Part shown: positions 40,769 to 49,505 of the stretch, piece after piece
Layout: each line of letters starts with the position of its first letter
Numbering within the stretch: position 1 is the stretch's first letter
Assembly (NCBI GenBank): GCA_016714015.1
Contig: JADJNZ010000015.1
Coordinates: 1-49,505, forward strand
DNA length: 49,505 bases
Origin: Gemmatimonadota bacterium
GTDB lineage: Bacteria; Gemmatimonadota; Gemmatimonadetes; Gemmatimonadales; Gemmatimonadaceae
Direction: 5' to 3'
Notes under the pieces: generated by a model
Database searches by the model: none
The model's input: the letters and a program-made list of their open reading frames with translations, nothing else
Told to the model about the DNA's origin: nothing
Translations under genes and position numbers: made by a program

Positions 40769-41208
40769 GCGTTCTCCGGTTCGATCTTGTCCACCCGCTT
40801 CTGGTGGCGGCCGCCCTCGAAGGGCGTCTCGAGGAAGTTCTTGAGGATCGCGTCGGCGTCCGCCTCGCTCACGAAGCGCGCGGGGAGGACGAGGACGTTC
40901 GCGTCATTATGGCTGCGCGCGAAGGTGGCGATCTCGGGATTCCAGACCACCGCCGCGCGCACGCCATGATGCCGGTTGGCGGCATAGCTCATCCCGAGGC
41001 CGGTGCCGCAGAGCAGCACCCCGCGCTTCGCCTCGCCCGACTCGACCTTGGCGGCGAGCGGGTGGGCGTAGTCGGGATAGTCGGTGGAGGCGGCCGAGTG
41101 CGTGCCGATGTCCTCCACCTCGTATCCCATCTTCTCGAGCGTCGCGCGGAGGTGCTCCTTCATCTCGAACCCGGCATGGTCCGACGCGATCGGGATGCGC
41201 TCGGCCAT
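40765..41208 (-). CDS. rpiB: Ribose-5-phosphate isomerase B
   Basis: This 147-aa enzyme interconverts ribose 5-phosphate and ribulose 5-phosphate. It starts MAERIPIASDHAGFEMKEHL, and has YEVEDIGTHSAASTDYPDYA, the catalytic-Cys loop VLLCGTGLGMSYAANRHHG and AVVWNPEIATFARSHNDANV. ATG 41208 is chosen over an upstream ATG at 41229, since the family begins MK/RIAxASDHAG. It follows the leucine dehydrogenase stop by two bases and overlaps the glyA start. Confidence 0.95.
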   Translation of the reverse strand: MAERIPIASDHAGFEMKEHLRATLEKMGYEVEDIGTHSAASTDYPDYAHPLAAKVESGEAKRGVLLCGTGLGMSYAANRHHGVRAAVVWNPEIATFARSHNDANVLVLPARFVSEADADAILKNFLETPFEGGRHQKRVDKIEPENA

Positions 41209-41210
41209 GG

Positions 41211-42287
41211 TCAGCTCTTCCGCGGCCACTGCGGCCAGGTGCGCACCATGCCGGCGACGGCGGCGATGCGACGCTCGGCGAGCTTGTCGGCGGCGTCGTA
41301 GGTGAGGAGGCCGTCATCCTTGGCGATCTTGTAGACGCCGAGGACGGTGTCGTAGATCTCGTCCGCCTTGCGGAGGGCGCGCTCGCGCGTCCAGCCGGCG
41401 ACCTCGCCGTAGACGTTGATCACGCCGCCGGCATTGGCGACGAAGTCGGGGGCGTAGCTGATGCCGCGCTTGTCGAGCGCCGCGCCATGCTTCTCGGGCT
41501 CGAGGAGCTGGTTGTTGGCGCCGCCGCAGACGATCTCGACCTTGAGCTTGGGGATGGTGTCGTCGTTGAGGATCGCGCCGAGCGCGCAGGGGGCGAAGAT
41601 GTCGGCCTTGGCCGCGTAGATCTCGTCGCCCTGCACCGCGGTCGCGCCGAACTCGTCCACCGCGGCCTTCACGCGCTCGGGGCGGATGTCGGTGACGATG
41701 AGCTTGGCGCCGACGGCCTTGAGCTCGCGGCAGAGGTAGGTGCCGACGTTGCCGAGGCCCTGCACGGTGACGGTCTTCCCCTCGAGCGAGGCGGAGCCCC
41801 ACTTGTGCATCGCCGAGGCGAGGATCGCGCGGAAGACGCCGCGCGCGGTCACGGGCGACGGGTCGCCCGACTTGTTCGCGAGACCGGCGACGTACTCGGT
41901 CTCCATGTGCACGAAGTCCATGTCGCCGGTGCCGGTGCCGACGTCCTCGGCGGTGACGTAGCGCCCGCCGAGCGACTCGACGAAGCGGCCGTGCGCGCGG
42001 AAGATCATCTCGCGGTTGGTGGTGCGGTTGTCCCCGATGATGACCGACTTGCCGCCGCCGAGGTTGAGGCCGGCGACCGCGTTCTTGTAGGTCATGCCGC
42101 GGGCGAGGCGGAGGGCGTCGGTGATGGCCTCCTCGTCGGAGCCGTAGTTCCAGAAGCGGGTGCCGCCGAGTGCGGGGCCGAGGGTGGTGTCGTGGATGGC
42201 GATGATGCCGCGGTAGCCGGCGGATTCATCGGCGCAGAGGACGAGCTGTTCGTGGCCGAGTTTGGCGATGGTGTCGAAGAGATTCAT
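41211..42287 (-). CDS. Leucine-type (Glu/Leu/Phe/Val) amino-acid dehydrogenase
   Basis: This 358-aa NAD-dependent dehydrogenase deaminates branched-chain amino acids. Hallmarks: IHDTTLGPALGGTRFWNYGS, the catalytic-Lys region MTYKNAVAGLNLGGGKSVII at about 80-95, and TAEDVGTGTGDMDFVH. The nucleotide-binding GLGNVGTYLCRELKAVGAKL lies at about 180-200. The substrate could be leucine, valine or phenylalanine; the sequence alone does not decide, but the family is often annotated leucine dehydrogenase. ATG 42287 comes right after the pyrimidine-rich repeat. Confidence 0.92.
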   Translation of the reverse strand: MNLFDTIAKLGHEQLVLCADESAGYRGIIAIHDTTLGPALGGTRFWNYGSDEEAITDALRLARGMTYKNAVAGLNLGGGKSVIIGDNRTTNREMIFRAHGRFVESLGGRYVTAEDVGTGTGDMDFVHMETEYVAGLANKSGDPSPVTARGVFRAILASAMHKWGSASLEGKTVTVQGLGNVGTYLCRELKAVGAKLIVTDIRPERVKAAVDEFGATAVQGDEIYAAKADIFAPCALGAILNDDTIPKLKVEIVCGGANNQLLEPEKHGAALDKRGISYAPDFVANAGGVINVYGEVAGWTRERALRKADEIYDTVLGVYKIAKDDGLLTYDAADKLAERRIAAVAGMVRTWPQWPRKS

Positions 42288-42434
42288 CTTGGGATGAAGG
42301 CTTAAGGATGAAGGATGAAAGCGTTGTGATGCGGGGCGAGGGATGCGGGGGGAGGTGCGGGATGCGGGGTGCGGGGAGGGGCGGGATGCGAAGGCAGTTC
42401 ACTTTCACCCTTCATCCTTCAGCCCACACAGAGG
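42288..42434. repeat. Intergenic inverted repeats and GATGCGGGG tandem block
   Basis: GGGATGAAGGCTTAAGGATG with GAAGGATGAAAG (42291-42319) faces CTTTCACCCTTCATCCTTCA (42402-42421). Between them is a run of GATGCGGGG-type units (GATGCGGGGCGAGGGATGCG and on). No gene fits. The arm next to 42287 is the leader of the leucine-type dehydrogenase. Confidence 0.8.
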
Positions 42435-43592
42435 TCACATCCCCGCCGCCACCGCCCGCCCGATGACGATGCGCTGCACTTCCGACGTCCCTTCGTAGAC
42501 CTCCGTGATCTTGGCGTCACGGAAGTACTTCTCCACCGGATAGTCCTTCACGTAGCCGTATCCGCCGAAGACCTGCACTGCCTGCGTCGTCACCCACATC
42601 GCGGTCTCGCTGGCGAAGAGCTTCGCCATCGACGGGGCCGCGCTCATCGCTTCGCCGCGGTCCTTTGCGGCGGCCACCATGTGCAACAGGGCGCGGGCGG
42701 CGTGGATGCGGGTCGCCATGTCGGCGAGCTTGAAGCTCACGCCCTGGAACTCGGCGATCGCCTTGCCGAACTGCTTCCGCTCGTTCGCATACGCCACCGC
42801 CGCGTCGAGGGCGGCCTGCGCGATGCCGATGGCCTGCGCGGCGATGCCGAGGCGGCCGTGCTCGAGCGACTGCATCGCGTAGATGAAGCCCTGCCCTTCC
42901 TGCCCGAGCAAGCGGTCGCCGGGCACGCGCATCCCCTCGAACACCAGCTGCACCGTCGGCGACGCGCGGAGGCCCATCTTGTCCTCCTTCTTCGTCACCT
43001 TGAAGCCGGGGAGGTCGGGGGTGATGATGAACGCCGAGACGCCCTTCGACTTGCGGCGGTCGTCCGGCGTGTCGGTCCGCACCATCGCGATGATCACGCC
43101 GGCGTGCGTGCCGCTGGTGACCCAGGCCTTGGTGCCGTCGAGGATCCAGTCGTCGCCGTCGCGGACCGCCTGGCAGCGGATGGCGCTCGCGTCCGACCCG
43201 GCGTCGGGCTCGGAGAGCGCGAAGGCGCCGAGGAGCTCGCCGCGCGCCATCGGCGCGAGGAAGCGCCGCTTCTGCGCCTCGTTGGCGAAGGTCTTGAGCA
43301 TCTGCGTCGGCAGCGAGTTGTGCACCGACATCATGACCGCGACCGAGGCGTCGGCGCGGGCGATCTCCTCGAGGGCGATCAGGTAGCTCCGCGCGTCGAG
43401 GGCGAGGCCGTCGTACTCCGCGGGGAGGAGCATGCCGAGGAAGCCGAGCTCGCCGAGCTTGGGGATGAGCGACGGCTCGAAGTGGCTGTCGCGGTCCCAC
43501 TGCGCGGCGAAGGGGCGCACATGCTCGTCCGCGAACGCGCGCGCCGTGTCGCGGATGGCGCGCTGCTCCTCGGTGAGGGCGAGGAGGTCCAT
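42435..43592 (-). CDS. Acyl-CoA dehydrogenase
   Basis: This 385-aa FAD enzyme introduces the 2,3-double bond in acyl-CoA. It shows MDLLALTEEQRAIRDTARAF, FALSEPDAGSDASAIRC, ILDGTKAWVTSGTHAGVIIA, ERKQFGKAIAEFQGVSFKLA and QVFGGYGYVKDYPVEKYFRD. The catalytic glutamate lies in ITEVYEGTSEVQRIVIGRAV. It probably handles short- to medium-chain substrates (butyryl-CoA type). Its ATG overlaps the stop of the hydroxyacyl-CoA dehydrogenase gene by one base. The two act in consecutive beta-oxidation steps. Confidence 0.94.
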   Translation of the reverse strand: MDLLALTEEQRAIRDTARAFADEHVRPFAAQWDRDSHFEPSLIPKLGELGFLGMLLPAEYDGLALDARSYLIALEEIARADASVAVMMSVHNSLPTQMLKTFANEAQKRRFLAPMARGELLGAFALSEPDAGSDASAIRCQAVRDGDDWILDGTKAWVTSGTHAGVIIAMVRTDTPDDRRKSKGVSAFIITPDLPGFKVTKKEDKMGLRASPTVQLVFEGMRVPGDRLLGQEGQGFIYAMQSLEHGRLGIAAQAIGIAQAALDAAVAYANERKQFGKAIAEFQGVSFKLADMATRIHAARALLHMVAAAKDRGEAMSAAPSMAKLFASETAMWVTTQAVQVFGGYGYVKDYPVEKYFRDAKITEVYEGTSEVQRIVIGRAVAAGM

Positions 43593-44443
43593 CAGGCGGC
43601 GTAGGTGTAGAACCCGCGTCCCGACTTGCGGCCGGTCCAGCCCGCGGCGACGTACTTCTTGAGCAGCGGGCAGGGGCGGTACTTCGGGTCGCCGAGCCCG
43701 TCGTGCAGTACCTCGAGGATCGCGACGCAGGTGTCGAGGCCGATGAAGTCGGCGAGCGTCAGCGGGCCCATCGGGTGGTTCATGCCGAGCTTCATCACCT
43801 GGTCCACCGCCTCGGGCGTGCCGACGCCTTCCATCACGGCGTAGCAGGCCTCGTTGATCATCGGCATCAGGATGCGATTGGCGATGAACCCGGGGAAGTC
43901 GTTCGCCTCCACCGGCACCTTGCCGAGGGCCTTGGAGAGCTCGATGGTCCGCGTGTTCACCGCGTCGCTGGTGGCGAGGCCGCGGATCACCTCGACGAGC
44001 TGCATCACCGGCACCGGGTTCATGAAGTGCATCCCGATGACCGACTCGGGGCGCTTGGTGACGGCGGCGATCTCGGTGATGGAGATGGAGCTGGTGTTGG
44101 TGGCGAGGATCGCGCCGGCGTCGGCCTTGGCGTCGAGGTCGCGGAAGATCTGGAGCTTGAGCTCCTTCCGTTCGGTCGCCGCCTCGACGATCACGGTGGC
44201 GCCCTTCACGGCGTCGAGCGAGGTGGCGGTGGAGATCCGCGCCATCGCCGCCGCCTTCGCGGCCTCGTCGAGCGCGCCCTTCTTCACCTGGCGGTCGAGG
44301 TTCTTGTCGATCGTGGCCTTGGCCTTGGCGAGGGCGTCGGCGGAGACGTCGATCAGCGTCACATCGAAGCCGGTCGTGGCGCAGACGTGGGCGATCCCGT
44401 TGCCCATCTGTCCGGCGCCGATGACGGCGAAACGGTCGGTCAT
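43592..44443 (-). CDS. hbd: 3-hydroxybutyryl-CoA dehydrogenase
   Basis: This 283-aa NAD(P)-dependent enzyme oxidises 3-hydroxyacyl-CoA. It begins MTDRFAVIGAGQMGNGIAHV (Rossmann GxGxMG). AILATNTSSISITEIAAVTK, VIGMHFMNPVPVMQLVEVIR (catalytic His), EANDFPGFIANRILMPMINE and HPMGPLTLADFIGLDTCVAI follow. The length fits the short Hbd/PaaH class. The start ATG 44443 gives the standard N-terminus; the open frame upstream is ignored. It is coupled to the acyl-CoA dehydrogenase. Confidence 0.95.
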   Translation of the reverse strand: MTDRFAVIGAGQMGNGIAHVCATTGFDVTLIDVSADALAKAKATIDKNLDRQVKKGALDEAAKAAAMARISTATSLDAVKGATVIVEAATERKELKLQIFRDLDAKADAGAILATNTSSISITEIAAVTKRPESVIGMHFMNPVPVMQLVEVIRGLATSDAVNTRTIELSKALGKVPVEANDFPGFIANRILMPMINEACYAVMEGVGTPEAVDQVMKLGMNHPMGPLTLADFIGLDTCVAILEVLHDGLGDPKYRPCPLLKKYVAAGWTGRKSGRGFYTYAA

Positions 44444-44486
44444 CGTGAGTGCACGTTGGAGGCGGCCCGCGCGGGGACGCCGGTGG

Positions 44487-45261
44487 TCAGACGTGCCCCG
44501 GACCGACGGCGCCAGGGCGACGGACGAACAGGAGAAAACTAACCACGCCCGACAGGACGGCGGTGACGAAGGGCACGCTGTCACGCCCCGCGGCGTCCAC
44601 CAGCAGGGTCATCGCGAGGTGGGCGAGCCAGGCCGCGGCGACGCTCCCGGTGCGGAGCCGGACGGTGCCGAGGAAGGCGGCGGTCCCCCAGCCAGCAGCG
44701 CCGCCGGAGAAGGTGGGCGTGTCGCCCAGCACGGCCAGCGCCAGGCGATGAACGCGGTCGCCCCGACGGCCGCGACCTCGCCCCAGTGCGCCGCCAGGGA
44801 GCCCGATCAGGTAGCCGCGCAACACGAGCGCGTCCACGAACGTGGAGGCGACGGCGAGCAGGAGCAGGTCCCGCGTCGGCCACGCCCACGCCGCAGTCCC
44901 CGGCTCGCCCAGCCCGGTGAATGCCGCCACGCCGAGGGCACGCCCTGCACCACCAGGCCGAGGACCAATCCCATCGCGCCCGCCGAGCGGCGCCCACCCC
45001 GTCGGGCGCCATCCCCGTGAGCGCCCACTCGGACTTCTCGCCCACCGCGACGACGATCACCTGGGCGAGCCCGAACGCCACCACGAGGAGGATCAGGTAC
45101 AGCTGCCGGCCTTCCTCGCCGAGCGGCAATCCGTCCGGGGAAGAGCGGCTTGAGGACGACGCCGAACACGAAGAAGACGACCGCCGCCAGTCCGCGAACG
45201 CGACCAGGCGCCCCGTGACCGGAGCGCCTCGTCGATGCGTGCCGCCGCCGTGCTTCGGCAC
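44487..45261 (-). pseudogene. CPBP-like membrane protein, several frameshifts
   Basis: Three minus-strand frames together give a polytopic protein. One has AAVVFFVFGVVLKPLFP, another LYLILLVVAFGLAQVIVVAV and EKSEWALTGMAPDGVGA, the third LLLLAVASTFVDALVLRGYL, AFLGTVRLRTGSVAAAWLAH and VTAVLSGVVSFLLFV. The sequence LVLRGYLIG and the late AWLAHLAMTLL fit motifs 1 and 3 of CPBP proteases (normally EExLFRG and H). The first motif here lacks the Glu-Glu (FVDALVLRG), so it may be a non-protease relative. At least three breaks occur. Sequence error is likely, given similar breaks in thrS nearby. Confidence 0.65.
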
Positions 45262-45272
45262 TGGCGCCGGCC

Positions 45273-46484
45273 TCAGACCTTCTCGACGCTGAGCGCCACG
45301 GCGTTGCCGCCGCCAAGGCAGAGCGTCGCGAGTCCGGTGCGCTTGCCCTGCTGTTCGAGCGCGTGGAGCAGCGTGACGAGCACGCGCGCGCCGCTCGCGC
45401 CGATCGGGTGGCCGAGCGCCACCGCGCCGCCGTTCACGTTGACGCGCTCCCAGTCCCAGCCGAGGCCGTCGCCGTCGGCGAGCGCCTGCGCCGCGAACGC
45501 CTCGTTCGCTTCGATCAGGTCGTAGTCGCCGATCGTCGCGCCCGTCTTCTTCATGAGGTTCTGCACCGCCACGATGGGCGCGAAGAAGAGGTCCTGCGGA
45601 TCGCCGCCGCCCGACGCGTAGCCCGTGATGCGCGCAAGGATCGGCAGCCCGTGCGCCTTGGCGTAACCCTCAGATGCGACCACGAGCGCAGCGCCGCCGT
45701 CGTTGAGCCCCGGCGCGTTGCCGGCGATGACGGTCAGCTCCTCGGGCTTCATGTCCTTCGGGGCGTCCTTCGGGAAGGCGGGCCTGAGCTTGCCGAGCGC
45801 CTCGAGCGAGGTGTCGGCGCGCGGCGACTCGTCGGTGTCGACGATCGTCGGGCCCTTCTTCCCGGCGATCTCGACCGGCGCGATCTCGGCCTTGAACCGC
45901 CCAGCCGCGATCGCCGCGACGGCCTTCTGGTGCGACTGGAACGCGAACTCGTCCTGCCGCGCGCGCGTGATGCCCGCCTTCTTCGCCGTGTACTCGGCGT
46001 GCCCGCCCATGTGGCGGTCGTAGAAGGCGCACCAGAGCCCATCGGTGATCAGGCCGTCGAGCATCGTCTGCGCGCCGAACTTGATGCCGTTGCGCATCCC
46101 GCGCACGTAGTGCGGCGCGTTGGACATCGACTCCTGCCCGCCCGCGACGAGGAGCTGCTCGTCGCCCGCGCGGATCGCCTGCGCCGCGAGCATCACCGCC
46201 TGCAGGCCCGAGCCGCAGACCTTGTTCACGGTGTACGCCGGCACGATGCCGGGGATGCCCGCCTTGATCGCCGCCTGCCGCGCCGGCGCCTGCCCGACGC
46301 CCGCCTGCAGCACGTTGCCCATGATCACCTCGCCGATCTCGGCGGGGTCGATCTTCCCGCGCGCGATCGCGGCGCGGATGGCGACGGCGCCGAGCTCCGG
46401 CGCGGTGAGCGGGGCGAGCCCGCCGAGGAAGCGGCCGATCGGCGTGCGAGCGGCGGAGACGATGACTGGCGTGCGGTCCGACAT
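45273..46484 (-). CDS. Acetyl-CoA C-acetyltransferase (thiolase)
   Basis: This 403-aa enzyme condenses two acetyl-CoA to acetoacetyl-CoA, or cleaves it. It has MSDRTPVIVSAARTPIGRFL, the nucleophile region YTVNKVCGSGLQAVMLAAQA (Cys at about 90), and ESMSNAPHYVRGM. The C-terminal NVNGGAVALGHPIGASGARV (His) and LATLCLGGGNAVALSVEKV (Cys) complete the active site. With hbd and the acyl-CoA dehydrogenase it makes up a C4 acyl-CoA pathway, used for beta-oxidation or storage polymer and butanoate metabolism. Confidence 0.95.
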   Translation of the reverse strand: MSDRTPVIVSAARTPIGRFLGGLAPLTAPELGAVAIRAAIARGKIDPAEIGEVIMGNVLQAGVGQAPARQAAIKAGIPGIVPAYTVNKVCGSGLQAVMLAAQAIRAGDEQLLVAGGQESMSNAPHYVRGMRNGIKFGAQTMLDGLITDGLWCAFYDRHMGGHAEYTAKKAGITRARQDEFAFQSHQKAVAAIAAGRFKAEIAPVEIAGKKGPTIVDTDESPRADTSLEALGKLRPAFPKDAPKDMKPEELTVIAGNAPGLNDGGAALVVASEGYAKAHGLPILARITGYASGGGDPQDLFFAPIVAVQNLMKKTGATIGDYDLIEANEAFAAQALADGDGLGWDWERVNVNGGAVALGHPIGASGARVLVTLLHALEQQGKRTGLATLCLGGGNAVALSVEKV

Positions 46485-46500
46485 CTATTGAAGCTCCTGA

Positions 46501-47028
46501 CTAGCGATGCCGCAGGGTGGAGTTGAAGCCGATGGTCGCCCCGATGGCCGGGAGCAGCGCGATGACGTTCGCCGCCGCCCAGCGCGAGGCCGTGCTCATC
46601 CCTTCGCGCGGCCGCCCTTCGGGACCGAGGATCATCTTGGCGATGCCGAGCGCGGCGACGAAACCGACGCCGGTGCCGAGGTAGGTCGCGTCGAAGTCGC
46701 CCGTCTGGTTGCCGATGTTGCCGATGCCGTACACGACGCCGGCGGTCGCGAGGCCGCCGCCGATCACGCCGCCGACGAACCCGAGGCTTCGTGAGCGTCC
46801 CTTCGTGGTCCACGCCAAGGCTCGACGTGCCCTCGGCGACGAAGCGGCCGATCACGAATCCGCCGATGCCGGCGTAGCCGCCGACGACGGTCTCGGCCGC
46901 GACCCGCGGCGGTTCGATCCGGGGCCGTTCCACCGCTGCGCGCCCACGGTCGCGCGCAGCGCGCAGGCGGCGAGCGCGAGCGCGACGATGCGGCGCAGCG
47001 CGACGCGGCGAAGCGCAGGGGCGCTCAT
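46501..47028 (-). pseudogene. Exported Gly-rich membrane protein, frameshifted
   Basis: The minus strand from ATG 47028 gives MSAPALRRVALRRIVALALA with ACALRATVGAQ, a signal peptide. The frame then shifts at about 46935 to PRIEPPRVAAETVVGGYAGI with GGFVIGRFVAEGTSS. A further shift near 46805 gives SLGFVGGVIGGGLATAGVVY and GNQTGDFDATYLGTGVGFVA, ending at 46501. The reconstructed product (about 170 aa) has Gly-rich membrane stretches as in small outer-membrane/lipid-associated proteins. The breaks are probably sequence errors. The ATG lies inside what should be the 3' end of thrS. Confidence 0.55.
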
Positions 47029-48862
47029 GCGTCCCACCGCCATGTAGGGGACCTTCATGATCTCGCCGTCCCGGATCCGGTAGTTGAGCGTGTCGCTGCG
47101 TTCGTCGCAGACGGCACGGATGCCGGCAGCCCGGAGCTTGGCCGTCACTGCATGGGCGTACCCCGAGACCTCGTCGGAGATCGGCAGCACACGGACCTGC
47201 TCGGGCGCGAGCCAGACCGGGAAGGCGCCGGCGAAGTGCTCGATGAGGATCGCGATGAACCGCTCGAACGACCCGCTCACCGCACGATGGATCACGACCG
47301 GCCGGTGCGCGGCGTTGTCCTCGCCCGTGGATGAGGTCGAACCGCTCCGGGGCGTTGTAGTCGAGCTGGATGGTCCCGAGCTGCCAGGCGCGCCCGATCG
47401 AGTCCATGACGTCGAAGTCGATCTTGGGGCCGTGAAAACGCGCCGTCCCCTTCCTTCATCTCGTACGGCCTCCCGGTGCTCTCGAGCGCCGCGCGCAAGG
47501 CGCTCTCGGCCCGGTCCCAGAGTTCGTCGGAGCCGATCCGCTGCTCGGGGCGCGTCGCGAACTTGAGGCGCGCCGTGAGACCGAACGTGTCGTAGTAGCC
47601 GAGGATGAAGTCCATGAGGAACTTCACCTCCTGCGCGATCTGGTCCTCGCGGAGGTAGACGTGGCAGTCGTCCTGCGAGAACTGCCGCACGCGCGTGAGG
47701 CCCGAGAGCGCGCCCGAGATCTCGTTGCGATGCAGCACGTCGAAGGTGACGTAGCGCATCGGCAGTTCGCGGTACGAATGCTTGTGCGAGTGGAAGAGCA
47801 GATGATGCGAGGGGCAGTTCATCGGCAGGCGACATGCCGAGCGCATCCTCGGTCGAGCCGGCGCCGGCGCGCCTCCTCCTTGTCCCACACGAGGAACATG
47901 TTCTCCTTGTACTTCCCCCAGTGCCCCGACTGCTCCCAGAGCTTCTTGGTGTACAGGAGCGGCGTCTTGATCTCGAGGAAGTCCTCGCGCTGCCGTTCGC
48001 GCACGAAGCCCTCGAGCGCGTTCCAGAGGTGCGTGCCACGCGGCGTCCAGAAGGCCGCGCCGGGCGCGTGCGGGAAGAACTGGAAGAGGTCGAGCTGCTT
48101 GCCGAGGACGCGATGGTCGCGCTTCTTCGCCTCCTCCATCTGGTGCAGGCGCGCCTCGAGCTCCTCCTTCTTGAAGAAGGCGGTCGCGTAGATGCGCTGC
48201 AGCATCTGCCGCTTCTCGTCTCCGCGCCAATACGCGCCGGCCGCGGAGAGCAGCTTGAAGTGCTTGAGGTAGGAGGTGTCGGGGACGTGCGGGCCGCGGC
48301 AGAGGTCGGTGAACGGGCCGTCGGTGTAGGTCGAGATGATCTCGTCGGACCCCTCGAAGTCCTCGAGGCGCTCGAGCTTGAGCGGATCGTCGGAGAAGAC
48401 CTGCTTCGCCTCCGACTGGCTCACCTCGGCGCGCACGAACGGATACTTCTCGGCGACGACCTTCCGCATCTCCGCTTCGATCGCCTCGAGGTCCTCGGGC
48501 GTGAACGGCTTGGCGACGTCGAAGTCGTAGTAGAAGCCTTCGTCGATCGCGGGGCCGAATCCGATCGCCGCCTCCGGGCGCAGGCGGCGCACCGCCGTCG
48601 CGAGGATGTGCGCCCCGGAGTGGCGCAGCACCGCGAGCGCGCGCGGATCCTTCTCGGTGATGACCTGGAAGGCCCCGCCGCGCCGGATCGGAGTCATCAG
48701 GTCCTGCACCTCGCCATCGACCGCGACGGCGATCGAGGCGAGGAGGAGGCGCGGACCGATGGTCGCGACGACGTCGCGGGCGAGCGTGCCGGGTGCGACC
48801 TCGCGGGTCGCGCCGTCGGGGAGGGTCAGGACCAGCAGGGCGGGCGCGGAGGCAGCGCTCAT
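47029..48862 (-). pseudogene. thrS: Threonyl-tRNA synthetase, four frameshifts and a missing C-terminal tail
   Basis: ThrRS charges tRNA-Thr and is essential. From ATG 48862 the product has the TGS domain (LVLTLPDGATREVAPGTLAR) and the editing domain (LRHSGAHILATAVRRLRPEA; TDGPFTDLCRGPHVPDT). The core then begins (FFPHAPGAAFWTPRGTHLWN). Frames then change at about 47875, 47830, 47435 and 47330. The parts MNCPSHHLLF, RYVTFDVLHRNEISGALSGL, RVRQFSQDDCHVYL, HRPVVIHRAVSGSFERF and IRDGEIMKVPYMAV continue in order. All core motifs exist, so the enzyme is probably intact in the cell. The last breaks are single-base changes in short homopolymers. The normal end after VPYMAV is absent, and the next gene begins there. 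Confidence 0.88.
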
Positions 48863-49065
48863 GGACTCATCATGTCGAGCAGGACCGGGACCGGCCGCCG
48901 CGCCGGAAGGCGATCGCCGAGTCCGATGAGGGCGAACGACGTGAACAGGCCCCAACCGAGCACGAGGCCCGGCCGAGGTGGGCTGTCGGCGTCGGGCGTG
49001 CGGGGTGGTTGCTGCGGCGTGACCGGGAGGGTCGAGAGGAGAGGGGCGAGGCGCGCTGCTGGCAC
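48859..49065 (-). CDS. Possible small ORF overlapping the thrS start
   Basis: A 68-codon frame from GTG 49065 contains RPGLVLGWGLFTSFALIGLG and ends LLDMMSP. Its stop overlaps the thrS ATG (ATGA), as in translational coupling. The hydrophobic stretch could be a membrane segment. It is Pro/Arg-rich and has no recognised family or clear ribosome-binding site. It may be non-coding. Confidence 0.3.
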   Translation of the reverse strand: MPAARLAPLLSTLPVTPQQPPRTPDADSPPRPGLVLGWGLFTSFALIGLGDRLPARRPVPVLLDMMSP

Positions 49066-49505
49066 TGCGGGCCTGCTTGCCCGAACCGCACACGAGGGGA
49101 CAGCCTTCAAAGTAGCGGGGCGTGTGTGGCCCCGCCAACCACCTGAGGCGCCACGATTCCAATGGACCCGGAGCGGTCGCGGCCCCAAGTGCCGAAGGCC
49201 CGCCGTGTACGACGAGAGGCCTCCGGACTCCATCCTGGCAGTGCTAGTAGTTCAGCGTCATGGTCATTCCCTCCGTTGGCTACCCCTGGGTGTCAGCTCT
49301 CGTCCGGCCGATTTATCAGACACGCCTACTTCACCTCGGTGGAGCAGCAGAAGACACCAGCATCCTGCAACAGCGACTTCGTCCTGGATCTTCGCCATTC
49401 GGTCCTTCCTGTACCGACCGCCCGAACAAGTCGGTAACGTTCGTGTGGCCGCTATTGGGGTCGTTGTGCCGTTGCGTGATGATCGAGGCGTAGAAGCACT
49501 ACGAC
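49066..49505. other. Window edge, no confident gene
   Basis: The strand-minus sequence holds a 44-codon frame (49398-49264, MAKIQDEVAVAGCWCLLLLH). A possible seven-codon ORF (MTMTLNY) overlaps its stop and is preceded by GGAGGGA. These could be leader peptides before thrS, or chance. I see no tRNA, promoter or terminator that can be supported. Confidence 0.35.

Noticed and set aside
49066..49505. A T-box or other leader riboswitch before thrS
   Set aside because: I find no T-box sequence or specifier stem; only two tiny ORFs of uncertain meaning.

Overview
The window is GC-rich bacterial chromosome. Lipobox beta-propeller proteins, carboxypeptidase-regulatory/TonB-type secreted proteins, a giant Ig-like surface lipoprotein and a chromosomal integron-type cassette array fit Gemmatimonadota best. 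That placement is an inference from gene content, because no rRNA lies in the window.

Left half (about 0.4-27.2 kb). This is an accessory region built on integron gene cassettes without an integrase gene. Twenty well-formed attC sites and four decayed or truncated ones share the outer arms TAACGTCAAGTTGTGC and GCACCAACTGCCGTTA (plus strand) around long inner stems. Almost every cassette gene lies on the minus strand and starts just after a site, so the array reads right to left. There are two blocks. Block 1 (about 0.45-2.97 kb) has three cassettes. Block 2 (about 7.0-26.2 kb) holds the rest. A homologous boundary element lies at the upstream end of block 1 (2910-2970), and its second copy lies at 27154-27220 to the right of block 2. 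Between the blocks (3.0-7.0 kb) are ordinary genes: a beta-propeller lipoprotein, a small lipoprotein, a TonB-like secreted protein, an MmcQ/YjbR protein and a frameshifted CPBP protease. The cassettes encode an OLD-family nuclease, a 776-residue protein with a putative restriction-nuclease-like N terminus and a PIN-like domain (the only gene facing the other way), an FRG-domain protein, a DUF2314 protein, a tiny double zinc ribbon, and many unknown small secreted, lipo- or membrane proteins. An IS3-family element (7356-8628) and an ISL3-family element (24669-26009) each split a cassette gene. Removing each element plus one target duplication restores an open frame.

Middle. A promoter-led membrane/pilin-like gene and a non-coding stretch lead to elongator tRNA-Met and initiator tRNA-fMet. 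A 2049-residue surface lipoprotein with about 680-bp internal repeats follows.

Right half (34-49.5 kb). This is conserved chromosome, all on the minus strand: ftsB, eno, a plsC-like acyltransferase, thiL, nnr, a Minf_1886-type gene, glyA, rpiB, leucine-type dehydrogenase, acyl-CoA dehydrogenase, 3-hydroxybutyryl-CoA dehydrogenase, a broken CPBP protease, acetyl-CoA acetyltransferase and thrS. The acyl-CoA genes form a beta-oxidation/acetoacetyl-CoA set. Short overlaps link nnr-thiL-plsC, rpiB-glyA and hbd-acd. A pyrimidine-rich repeat sits directly before the starts of eno, the Minf_1886 gene and the leucine dehydrogenase. From 44.5 to 48 kb, frameshifts hit even thrS, so sequence errors are likely there.
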